From assembly GCA_963810815.1 (NCBI GenBank), contig CAWEPB010000003.1, positions 372,001 through 436,000 of the forward strand: a stretch of DNA of 64,000 bases. The letters run 5' to 3'. The notes below the pieces were generated by a model. That model saw only the letters and a program-made list of their open reading frames with translations, was not told the DNA's origin and made no database searches. Made by a program: the position numbers and the translations under genes. The DNA is from CAVQWT01 sp963810815 (lineage in GTDB: Bacteria; Pseudomonadota; Gammaproteobacteria; Burkholderiales; Casimicrobiaceae). Shown here piece after piece: positions 12,388 through 20,515 of this stretch. How positions within the stretch are numbered: position 1 is the first letter of the stretch; every line of letters starts with the position of its first letter.

Positions 12388-13800
12388 ATGGTGCGTGCCG
12401 CCGCCCCCCCTGGAGTCCGTTCCGCCGCTGCGACCGCGGCCACGATCGCCGCCATCGCCACGCCGCCGGGCCGCGGCGGCATCGGCGTCGTCCGTGTCTC
12501 CGGGGCGGATCTCTCGGCGCTGATCGCCGGCCTGGTCGGCCGGCCGCTGGTCCCGCGGACAGCCACGCTGGCCACGTTCCGCGATGCCGCCGGCGCACCG
12601 CTCGACCAGGGGCTCGCGCTGCACTTCCCCGCGCCGCAGTCGTACACCGGCGAGGCGGTCCTCGAGCTGCAGGGACACGGCGGTCCGTCGGTGCTGCGGC
12701 TGCTGCTCGCGCGCTGCGTCGAGCTGGGCGCGCGCCTCGCCGAGCCGGGGGAGTTCACCCGCCGGGCGTTCCTGAATGGCAAGCTCGACCTCGCGCAGGC
12801 GGAAAGCGTGGCGGACCTCATCGACGCGGCGACGGCGACCGCCGCGCGCGCGGCCGCCCGCAGCCTGACCGGCGAGTTCTCGCGCGAGGTGCGGGCGCTG
12901 GTCGACGCGCTGACCGAACTGCGGATGTACACCGAGGCGACGCTCGACTTTCCGGAGGAGGACGTCGAATTCCTGGAAGCCGGCGATGTGCGCGGCCGGC
13001 TCGCCGCCGTCCGCACCCGCGTCGACCGTGCGCTGGCCCGCGCACGGACGGGGGCGCTGCTGCGCGAAGGGCTCAGCGTGGTGCTGGTGGGGCGGCCCAA
13101 CGTCGGCAAGTCGAGCCTGCTCAACGGGCTCGCCCGCGAGGAGGCTGCCATCGTGACGCCGATCCCGGGCACCACCCGCGACCCGGTCGAGCGCGTCGTC
13201 GAGATCGCCGGCATCCCGCTCACCGTCGTGGACACCGCCGGCCTGCGGCCGACCGACGACGCCGTCGAGCGCATCGGCATCGAGCGCACCTGGGCGGCGG
13301 TCGACCGCGCCGATCTCGCGCTGCTGCTGGTCGACGCGCGCGAAACGCCCGTACCGCTGCACGACGAGGACCGGGCGATCCTCGCGCGGCTGCCCGCCAC
13401 GCTGCCGCGCGTGGTCGTCCACAACAAGAGCGACCTGGCCGGCCTCGCGCCGCGGATCGCCGCACAGGACGCCGCCGGCGGCGCCGGCCGGCACGTGTGG
13501 CTGTCGGCGAAGACCGGCGACGGCCTCGACCTGCTCGAGCGCGAAGTACTCGCCGCCGTCGGCGCCGAAGGCGTCACCGAGGACACCTGGCTCGCGCGCG
13601 AGCGCCATGTCGCCGCGCTGCGGACCGCCGCCGCCCATCTCGCCGCCGCGGCAGCGCACGCGGCGGCCGCACCGCCGCCGATCGAGCTCTTCGCCGAGGA
13701 GTTGCGCGAGGCGCAGACGGCGCTCTCGGAGATCACCGGCGAATTCACCGCCGACGACCTGCTGGGCGTGATCTTCGGCCGGTTCTGCATCGGCAAGTGA
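12388..13800 (+). CDS. mnmE: tRNA modification GTPase MnmE (TrmE)
   Basis: GTPase that with MnmG installs the 5-carboxymethylaminomethyl group on wobble uridine 34 of certain tRNAs. It is 470 residues long. The N-terminal folate-binding domain is followed by a helical domain. The G domain has P-loop GRPNVGKSS (about 235-243), switch PGTTRD, G3 DTAG, G4 NKSD and G5 SAK. The C-terminus ends in the essential CIGK with its conserved Cys. It follows yidC at 79 bp. The partner gene mnmG lies about 10.6 kb downstream, separated by metabolic genes. Confidence 0.97.
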   Translation: MVRAAAPPGVRSAAATAATIAAIATPPGRGGIGVVRVSGADLSALIAGLVGRPLVPRTATLATFRDAAGAPLDQGLALHFPAPQSYTGEAVLELQGHGGPSVLRLLLARCVELGARLAEPGEFTRRAFLNGKLDLAQAESVADLIDAATATAARAAARSLTGEFSREVRALVDALTELRMYTEATLDFPEEDVEFLEAGDVRGRLAAVRTRVDRALARARTGALLREGLSVVLVGRPNVGKSSLLNGLAREEAAIVTPIPGTTRDPVERVVEIAGIPLTVVDTAGLRPTDDAVERIGIERTWAAVDRADLALLLVDARETPVPLHDEDRAILARLPATLPRVVVHNKSDLAGLAPRIAAQDAAGGAGRHVWLSAKTGDGLDLLEREVLAAVGAEGVTEDTWLARERHVAALRTAAAHLAAAAAHAAAAPPPIELFAEELREAQTALSEITGEFTADDLLGVIFGRFCIGK

Positions 13801-13854
13801 CGCGCGGGACCCGTGCCTTCACCCCACCCTCCTCTCACGCCTGACCTGGCGACG

Positions 13855-15141
13855 ATGACCGCCGGATCATCGGGCGCGGCGCCGGCAGCTTCGTCCGTGT
13901 CCGAAGCCCCCGGCGCAGCGCCGTCGGCGGCGCGTCCGCTCGAGGGCGTCACCGTGCTCGACCTCACCAACGTGCTGGCGGGACCATTCGCCGGCTACCA
14001 GCTCGCCTGCCTCGGCGCGCGCGTGATCAAGGTCGAGAGCCCCGAGGGCGACCTCGCGCGCCGGCTCGGTGCCGAGCCGGCATACGCGCAGGCGGGCATG
14101 GGCGTGTCGTTCCTCGCGGTCAACGCGGGCAAGGAGTCGATCGCGCTCGACCTCAAGCACCCCGCAGCCGCCCCGGTGTTCATGGCGCTGGTCGAGCGCG
14201 CCGACGTGCTGCTCGAGAACTTCCGCCCCGGCGTCATGGACCGCCTGGGCTTCGGCGCCGGACGCCTCACCGCGCACAATCCGCGCCTCGTCTACTGCGG
14301 CATCAGCGGCTTCGGCGCCACCGGTCCGCTGGCGCAGCGGCCCGCGTACGACCAGATCATCCAGGGCCTTGCCGGCGTGATGAGCGTCACCGGCGACGAG
14401 GCCTCGTCGCCGCTGCGCGTCGGTTACCCGGTCTGCGACACCATCGGCGGACTCACCGCCGCGTTCGCCGTCGTCGCCGCGCTGCTGCGCGCCCGTGCGA
14501 CCGGCCGCGGCGCGACGCTCGACGTGTCGATGCTCGACGCGACGATCGCGACCATGGGCTGGGTGGTGTCGAATTACCTCAACACCGGCGTCGCGCCCCG
14601 GCCGATGGGCAACGACAACTTCACCGCCGCGCCGTCGGGCACGTTCCGCACCGGCGACGGCCTGATCAACATCGCGGCCAACGAGGAGCGCCAGTTCGCG
14701 GCGCTGGCGCGCGACGTCGGGGCCCCGGAGTGGCTGGCCGACCCCCGCTTCGCGAGTCGCGACGCGCGCCAACGCCACCGCCGCGAGATCAACGCCGCGC
14801 TGGAAGCGAAGCTCGCCGCGCATCCGGCCGCCGAGTGGGAACGACGGCTCGTCGCCGCCGGCGTGCCGGTGGGTCGGGTGCTGTCGGTGCCGGAGATTCT
14901 CGGCAGCGACCACGCGCGGCAGGCGGAGCTCGTCAGCCGCTGGGACGGCGTCGCCGGTACGGCGCGGCCGGTGGCCGTGGCGCGGCCGGGCTTTCGCATC
15001 GACGGCGAGCGGCCGGCCGCGGCGGCACCGCCGCCGGCCTTCGCGGCGCAGCGCGACGCGCTGCTCGAGGAACTGGGATTCGACGCCGTCGCGCGCGCGG
15101 CGCTGCTCGCGTCGGGCGCGGTGACCGGCGATCGGGACTGA
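13855..15141 (+). CDS. CaiB/BaiF family (class III) CoA-transferase
   Basis: Transfers CoA between carboxylic acids through an aspartyl-CoA mixed anhydride. The family core is clear: LEGVTVLDLTNVLAGPFAGY at the start, then GARVIKVESPEGD, LLENFRPGVMDRLG, and the catalytic Asp in RPAYDQIIQGLAG. About 428 residues from the ATG at 13855; a GTG at 13813 would add 14 low-complexity residues. It sits 285 bp upstream of a Bug-TctB-TctA-AbrB set on the same strand. Activation of an imported di- or tricarboxylate is therefore a reasonable inference. The substrate cannot be read from sequence. Confidence 0.9.
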   Translation: MTAGSSGAAPAASSVSEAPGAAPSAARPLEGVTVLDLTNVLAGPFAGYQLACLGARVIKVESPEGDLARRLGAEPAYAQAGMGVSFLAVNAGKESIALDLKHPAAAPVFMALVERADVLLENFRPGVMDRLGFGAGRLTAHNPRLVYCGISGFGATGPLAQRPAYDQIIQGLAGVMSVTGDEASSPLRVGYPVCDTIGGLTAAFAVVAALLRARATGRGATLDVSMLDATIATMGWVVSNYLNTGVAPRPMGNDNFTAAPSGTFRTGDGLINIAANEERQFAALARDVGAPEWLADPRFASRDARQRHRREINAALEAKLAAHPAAEWERRLVAAGVPVGRVLSVPEILGSDHARQAELVSRWDGVAGTARPVAVARPGFRIDGERPAAAAPPPAFAAQRDALLEELGFDAVARAALLASGAVTGDRD

Positions 15142-15426
15142 TCGGCGCCGCGTACGGATCGGCGACCACCCCGGCAGCGCCGGCCAGCGCGCCGGATCCA
15201 GGCTCACCGCGCCGGTCGGTCGATGCGACCGCGCCTCGTCGGTGCCTGAATTCCTGTATCGTTACCGCGGCCGCGCGCCGCGTCCCTTGCCGGACGGCGA
15301 CATCGCGCCGGATGGAAACCCGCCGGGACGAAGCCCGGAAGACGCCGGGTCGGCGCGGACCGGACGAATCGAGCACGACGACCGCCCGCAGCGAGCGGCG
15401 TCGGCACCACCACCAGGGAGGCAGCA

Positions 15427-16383
15427 ATGAAGATGAACCGGATGATCCGCGCGGCCGTGGCCGCGCTCGCGCTCGGCGTCGCGGGCACCGCCCTCGCGAT
15501 CGACCAGTTGAAGGTGATGATCCCGGCCGGCCCCGGCGGCGGCTTCGACCAGACCGGCCGCAACCTCGCCGCGGCGATGCAGGCCGCCGGCAGCATCAAG
15601 AGCGCGCAGTTCGACAACAAGGGCGGCGCCGGCGGCGCCATCGGCCTCGCGCAGTTCGTCAACACCAGCAAGGGCGACGGCAGTGCGCTGTTCGTGTCGG
15701 GGCTCGTCACCGTCGGAGCGACGGCGATGAACCGGTCGCCGGTCACGCTGGCCAACGTCACGCCGATCGCCCGCCTCACCGCCGAGGCGGAGGCCATCAT
15801 CGTTCCGGCCGGTTCGCCGTTCAAGTCGATGAAGGACGTCGTCGCCGCGCTCAAGGCCAACCCGGGCGCCGTCAGCTTCTCGGGCGGCTCGGCCGGCGGC
15901 ACCGACCACATCCTCGCCGGGCTGATCGCCAAGGATGCCGGCATCGACCCGGCCAAGGTCAACTACGTGCCGTTCACCAGCGGCGCGGAAGCCGTCGCCG
16001 CGGTGCTGGGCGGGCAGGTCAGCGCCGGCATCTCGGGCTACGGCGAGTTCGCGCAGCACATCAAGTCGGGGCGGGTGCGCGCGCTGGCGGTGTCGGGCGC
16101 CGACAAGCTCGAAGGCATCCCCTCGCTGAAGGAGCAGGGCATCAACGTCGAGCTCGTGAACTGGCGCGGCGTGTTCGGCGCGCCGGGGATCACGCCGGAG
16201 CAGACGAAGGAACTCATCGCCGCGGTCGAGGCCGGGACGAAGCACGCCAAGTGGCAGGAAACGCTGCAGAAGCTCGACTGGTCGCCGTACTGGCTCGCCG
16301 GCGACGCGTTCAAGGCCTTCGTCGACAGCGAGCAGAAGCGGATCGCCGGCGTGCTCGACAGCCTGAACCTGACCAAGAAGTAG
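15427..16383 (+). CDS. Bug family (TctC) periplasmic solute-binding receptor
   Basis: Periplasmic receptor of a tripartite tricarboxylate transporter. The 318-residue protein has a signal peptide (MIRAAVAALALGVAGTALA, then IDQL). The Bug-family ligand-loop pattern follows: VMIPAGPGGGFDQTGRN near the N-terminus and FDNKGGAGGAIGLAQF. Bug proteins bind carboxylates such as citrate, glutamate or tricarballylate; the ligand here is unknown. A strong ribosome site (AGGGAGG) precedes the ATG. TctB and TctA follow directly, making a full transporter. The 285 bp upstream shows no clear promoter. Confidence 0.92.
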   Translation: MKMNRMIRAAVAALALGVAGTALAIDQLKVMIPAGPGGGFDQTGRNLAAAMQAAGSIKSAQFDNKGGAGGAIGLAQFVNTSKGDGSALFVSGLVTVGATAMNRSPVTLANVTPIARLTAEAEAIIVPAGSPFKSMKDVVAALKANPGAVSFSGGSAGGTDHILAGLIAKDAGIDPAKVNYVPFTSGAEAVAAVLGGQVSAGISGYGEFAQHIKSGRVRALAVSGADKLEGIPSLKEQGINVELVNWRGVFGAPGITPEQTKELIAAVEAGTKHAKWQETLQKLDWSPYWLAGDAFKAFVDSEQKRIAGVLDSLNLTKK

Positions 16384-16441
16384 TCGGCGGATCGGCGGCG
16401 CCGCGCGCGCGAACGCGGCCCGCCCGCACCACGGAGGCGCG

Positions 16442-16924
16442 ATGGCTCGGACCCACCGGCGCGACCGCGCCGAAATCGGCATTGCCGCGGGGCTGCTCGC
16501 CATCGCCGCTTTCATCTTCTGGCAGACCGGACAGATCGACGCCGCCAGCGGCTATTCGGCGGTCGGCCCCCGCTTCACGCCGCTGGTGGTCGCGGCCGGA
16601 CTCGCGATCGTCGGGGTCGGGCTGCTGAAGGACGCCCTCACCGGCGGCTGGAAGGGGATGGAAGGGGTGCACCCGCCCGAGCCCTTCTTCGCCCCGGCCT
16701 TCCTGTGGATCGCCGGCGGGCTCGCCGTCCACATGGCGATCATCGGGCGCGTCGGCTTCACGCTGGCGTCGACCCTGCTGTTCGTCGCCGTCGCCCGCGG
16801 GTTCGGCAGCCGCCGTCCGTTCCGCGACGCGCTGATCGGCGCCGCGCTCGCCGCCGCCGTGTTCCTGTTCTTCACCCGCGTGCTGAACCTGGCCCTGCCG
16901 GCGCTGGCGCCGGGCTGGATCTGA
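16442..16924 (+). CDS. TctB family small membrane subunit of TTT transporter
   Basis: Small inner-membrane subunit (160 residues, four predicted membrane segments) of the tripartite tricarboxylate transporter. Segments IGIAAGLLAIAAFIFW, FTPLVVAAGLAIVGVGLL and the C-terminal LAAAVFLFFTRVLNLALPAL fit TctB topology. It lies between the Bug receptor (58 bp upstream) and TctA (13 bp downstream), the standard order. Confidence 0.9.
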   Translation: MARTHRRDRAEIGIAAGLLAIAAFIFWQTGQIDAASGYSAVGPRFTPLVVAAGLAIVGVGLLKDALTGGWKGMEGVHPPEPFFAPAFLWIAGGLAVHMAIIGRVGFTLASTLLFVAVARGFGSRRPFRDALIGAALAAAVFLFFTRVLNLALPALAPGWI

Positions 16925-16937
16925 GGGAGGGCGACCC

Positions 16938-18446
16938 GTGGACGCCTTCGCCGGCCTCGCCCAGGGGTTCGCCATCGCGCTGACCTGGACCAACGTGATG
17001 TGGGCGCTGGTCGGCTGCGCGCTGGGCACGGCGGTCGGCGTGCTGCCCGGCGTCGGGCCGGCCGTGACCATCGCGCTGCTGCTGCCGCTGACGACGCAGA
17101 TCGAGCCGACGTCGGCGCTGATCATGTTCTGCGGGGTCTACTACGGCGCGATGTACGGCGGCTCGACGACGTCGATCCTGCTCAATTCGCCCGGGGAGTC
17201 GGCGTCGATCGCGACGACGCTCGAAGGCAACATGATGGCCAAGAACGGCCGCGCCGGCCCCGCGCTCGCGACCGCGGCGATCGGCTCGTTCGTCGCCGGC
17301 ACCATCGCCACGGTCATCGTGTCGCTGTTCGCGCCGTCGGTGGCAGAGTGGGGGCTTACTTTCGGCCCGGCCGACAAGTTCGCGTTGATGATCCTGGCGT
17401 TCACGACGGTGTCGGCCGTGCTCGGCCAGTCGGCGCTGCGGGGTTTCGCGGCGCTGTTCCTGGGGCTGTTCGTCGGGCTGATCGGCACCGACGCGCTGTC
17501 AGGGCAGATCCGCTTCGGCCTGGGCATCCCCGAGCTGTACGACGGCATCGACGTCGTGGTCGTCGCGGTGGGCCTGTTCGCCGTCGGCGAGACGCTGTAT
17601 GTCGCCAGTCACCAGCAGGGCGTGATCGAGACCGTCGAGAAGATCAAGGGCAACGTCTGGATGACGGCGTCGGACTGGAAGCGTTCGTGGCCGGCGTGGC
17701 TGCGCGGCACGGCGTTCGGCATTCCCTTCGGCGCGATGCCGGCCGGCGGCGCCGAGATCCCGACCTTCCTGTCGTACGCCGCCGAGCGCAAGCTGTCGCC
17801 GCGCAAGGAAGAATTCGGCAACGGCGCGATCGAGGGCGTCGCCGGCCCCGAGTCGGCGAACAACGCGTCGGTGACCACGGCGCTGATCCCGCTGCTGACG
17901 CTGGGCCTGCCGACGTCGGCCACCGCCGCGATCATCCTGACCGGCTTCCAGCAGTACGGGATCCAGCCCGGTCCGCTGCTGTTCACGACGCAGAGCGACC
18001 TGGTCTGGGGCCTGATCGCGAGCCTGTACATCGGCAACGTCATGCTGCTGGTGCTGAACCTGCCGCTGGTCGGCATCTGGGTGCGCCTGCTGGCGATCCC
18101 GCGCCAGTACCTCTATGCCGGCATCGTGATCTTCGCGACCATCGGCGCGTACGGAATGCGCAACTCGTGGTTCGACCTGTTCCTGCTGTGGCTGTTCGGC
18201 GTGCTCGGCTACGGCATGCGGCGCTGGGACATTCCCGTGGCGCCGGTGCTGATCGGCATGATCCTCGGCCCCCGCGCCGACACCGAGCTGCGCCGCGCGC
18301 TGCAGATCAGCCAGAGCGACTTCTCGGTGTTCTTCACCCGGCCGCTGTCCGGCACGCTGCTGGCGCTGTCGCTGCTGCTGCTGGTGGTGCCGGTGGCCTG
18401 GCGCTGGCGGCAGGCGCACAGGCGGCACGGACCCGCCGGCGGATGA
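16938..18446 (+). CDS. TctA family large permease subunit of TTT transporter
   Basis: Twelve-segment permease of the tripartite tricarboxylate transporter, powered by the ion gradient. It is 502 residues with the family signatures GVLPGVGPAVTIALLLPLT and YYGAMYGGSTTSILLN near the N-terminus. The duplicated version PFGAMPAGGAEIPTFLSYA appears in the second half. The GTG start at 16938 is preceded by GAGGGAGGG. Its TGA overlaps the ATG of the AbrB gene, so the two are translationally coupled. Confidence 0.93.
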   Translation: MDAFAGLAQGFAIALTWTNVMWALVGCALGTAVGVLPGVGPAVTIALLLPLTTQIEPTSALIMFCGVYYGAMYGGSTTSILLNSPGESASIATTLEGNMMAKNGRAGPALATAAIGSFVAGTIATVIVSLFAPSVAEWGLTFGPADKFALMILAFTTVSAVLGQSALRGFAALFLGLFVGLIGTDALSGQIRFGLGIPELYDGIDVVVVAVGLFAVGETLYVASHQQGVIETVEKIKGNVWMTASDWKRSWPAWLRGTAFGIPFGAMPAGGAEIPTFLSYAAERKLSPRKEEFGNGAIEGVAGPESANNASVTTALIPLLTLGLPTSATAAIILTGFQQYGIQPGPLLFTTQSDLVWGLIASLYIGNVMLLVLNLPLVGIWVRLLAIPRQYLYAGIVIFATIGAYGMRNSWFDLFLLWLFGVLGYGMRRWDIPVAPVLIGMILGPRADTELRRALQISQSDFSVFFTRPLSGTLLALSLLLLVVPVAWRWRQAHRRHGPAGG

Positions 18447-19522
18447 CGGCGCCGCCCGGACCTGCCGCCGGTGCGGCGCGCCGGGTCCTTCGCGCCGTCG
18501 CGCCGCCCGTCGCCGGACTTGCGGCGGCGGTGGTGGCCGGTTACGCCTGCAGCCTCGCGCGCACGCCGATCCCCTGGATGCTGGGCCCGCTGTTCGCGCT
18601 GGCGCTGCTGCGCATCGGCGGCGCGCCCGTCGACGCGCCGCCCGGCGCGCGCTACGTCGGACAGTGGATCATCGGCACGTCGCTCGCACTCTACTTCACG
18701 CCGGCGGTCGTGCGCGACGTCGCGGGGCTCTGGCCATTGCTGCTGGCCGGCGCCGCGTTCGCCGTGGCGCTGGGCTACATCGCGGGACTGGCGCTCGCGC
18801 GGCTCGCCGGCATCGATCGCAGCACCGGCATCTTCGCCAGCGTGCCCGGCGGTGCCGCGGAAATGGCGACGCTGGGCGAGCGTCACGGCGCGCGCACCGA
18901 TCGCGTGGCCGCGGCGCACAGCCTGCGGATCCTCCTGGTCGTCGCCGTCGTGCCGTTCGCGTTCCAGGCGCTGGGCGTGCACGGCAGCGATGTCTACACG
19001 CCGGCGACCGGCACTTTCGACGCCCGGGGATTCGCGCTGCTGATGGCGCTGACGCTCGCGGGTTGCCTGGCCATGCAGCGTTTCGGGACGCCCAATGCGT
19101 TCGTGCTGGGCTCGCTCGCGGTCGGGATTCCGCTCACCGCCGGCGGCGTCGAGCTGTCCAGCCTGCCCGGGGTCGTGTCCAATGCGGGGCAGTGTCTGCT
19201 CGGCTGCGCGCTCGGCGCCCGCTTCCGCCGCGACTTTCTCGCCGGCGCGCCGCGGTTCGTCGCCGCGGTCGTCGCGACGTCGTTGCTGTCGATCGCGCTG
19301 TCGGCGGCGTTCGGCGCGGCGCTGGCGCGGCTGGCCGGGCAGCCGGTGGCGACGCTGGTGCTCGGCACCGCGCCCGGGGGCATCGCCGAGATGTGCATCA
19401 CCGCCAAGGTGCTGCAGCTCGGCGTCCCGCTGGTGACCGCGCTGCACGTCACGCGCGTCGTCGTGCTGCTGCTCGTCACCGCGCCGCTGTTCGGCCTGCT
19501 GAAGGCGCGGCGGCAGCGCTGA
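18443..19522 (+). CDS. AbrB family membrane protein (PF05145 type)
   Basis: Polytopic membrane protein of 359 residues with an internal repeat. The family hallmarks are TPIPWMLGPLFALAL, FASVPGGAAEMATLGERHG and, in the second half, GTAPGGIAEMCITAKVL. The repeated PGG-AEM motifs are diagnostic. Such genes are often mislabelled as ammonia monooxygenase or AbrB regulators. They are predicted permeases of unknown substrate. Overlap with tctA (ATGA) points to use with the same substrate or product, perhaps as an exporter or alternative uptake route; this is inference. Confidence 0.82.
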   Translation: MTAPPGPAAGAARRVLRAVAPPVAGLAAAVVAGYACSLARTPIPWMLGPLFALALLRIGGAPVDAPPGARYVGQWIIGTSLALYFTPAVVRDVAGLWPLLLAGAAFAVALGYIAGLALARLAGIDRSTGIFASVPGGAAEMATLGERHGARTDRVAAAHSLRILLVVAVVPFAFQALGVHGSDVYTPATGTFDARGFALLMALTLAGCLAMQRFGTPNAFVLGSLAVGIPLTAGGVELSSLPGVVSNAGQCLLGCALGARFRRDFLAGAPRFVAAVVATSLLSIALSAAFGAALARLAGQPVATLVLGTAPGGIAEMCITAKVLQLGVPLVTALHVTRVVVLLLVTAPLFGLLKARRQR

Positions 19523-19567
19523 CCGCTGCACCTTCTCCCGCCGCGTCGATCGCGGCAAGATGGCGCC

Positions 19568-20365
19568 ATGACCTGGGACCCGGGACAATACCTGCGCTTC
19601 GAACACGAACGGCTGCGACCGGCGCTCGACCTGCTCGCCCGGGTCCCCGTCGCCGACGCGCGTCGCGTTGCGGACCTCGGCTGCGGCGCCGGCAACGTCA
19701 CCCGGATCCTGGCGGCGCGCTGGCCGGCGGCGCGGATCGTCGGCGTCGACGGCTCGCCGGAAATGCTGGCGGCCGCGCGGGCGGCAACCGCCGGCGAATC
19801 CCGGTTCGAGTTCCGTCGAGCCGACCTCGCCGCGTGGTCGCCGCGCGACGACGAGCGCTACGACGTCGTGTTCAGCAACGCGCTGCTGCACTGGCTCGAC
19901 GATCACGGGTCGGTGCTCGCCCGATGGCTGGCCGCGGTCGCCGCGGAAGGCGCCCTCGCGGTGCAGGCGCCGGACAATTTCGCCGCGCCCTCGCACGTGG
20001 AACTGTTCGCACTCGCCCGTTCGGCGCGCTGGCGCGACCGGCTCGGCGCGCGGGTGCGGACGGCGCCGGTGGCCGCACTCGACGCCTACTGCGACTGGCT
20101 CGCGCCGCACGCGACGTGCGTCGATGTGTGGTCGACGACCTACCTGCAGGTGCTGAAACCGGTGCCCGGCGGTGAGCATCCGGTCGTCGCGTGGACGAAG
20201 GGTGCGGCGCTGACGCCGTTCCTCGCCGTGCTCGACGCCGGCGCGCGCGCGGCCTTCCTCGCCGAATACGACGGCGCGATGCAGCGCGCGTATCCGCCCC
20301 GGGCCGACGGCAGCGTCCGGTATCCGTTCAAGCGCGTGTTCATGGTCGCCGTGCGCGGCCTCTGA
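19568..20365 (+). CDS. tam: Trans-aconitate 2-methyltransferase-like SAM-dependent methyltransferase
   Basis: Class I SAM-dependent methyltransferase of 265 residues. It matches E. coli Tam along its length: WDPGQYLRFEHERLRPALDL at the start, the SAM motif VADLGCGAGN, VVFSNALLHWL, LAVQAPDNF, VDVWSTTYLQVL and YPFKRVFMVA at the end. Tam methylates trans-aconitate, an inhibitor of aconitase formed spontaneously from cis-aconitate. It begins 45 bp after the AbrB gene on the same strand. Its closeness to a tricarboxylate-type transporter may or may not be functional. Confidence 0.85.
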   Translation: MTWDPGQYLRFEHERLRPALDLLARVPVADARRVADLGCGAGNVTRILAARWPAARIVGVDGSPEMLAAARAATAGESRFEFRRADLAAWSPRDDERYDVVFSNALLHWLDDHGSVLARWLAAVAAEGALAVQAPDNFAAPSHVELFALARSARWRDRLGARVRTAPVAALDAYCDWLAPHATCVDVWSTTYLQVLKPVPGGEHPVVAWTKGAALTPFLAVLDAGARAAFLAEYDGAMQRAYPPRADGSVRYPFKRVFMVAVRGL

Positions 20366-20515
20366 GCCCCGCCGCTGCGACGCATGGTCGCGGCGCGATT
20401 GGTCAGGCCACCGGTCCAGCGACCGCCGCCCTTACGAGTGCGTCCGCGCACATGGTAGATTCCAAGGCTGCCGCCGCGTCAGACGGCGCACCCTGCCACT
20501 GTCCACTCCGCCACC

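Noticed and set aside
18443..19522. Transcriptional regulator of the AbrB (SpoVT) type
   Set aside because: The protein is polytopic with PGG-AEM membrane motifs. It belongs to the AbrB membrane family, which shares only the name with the DNA-binding AbrB.
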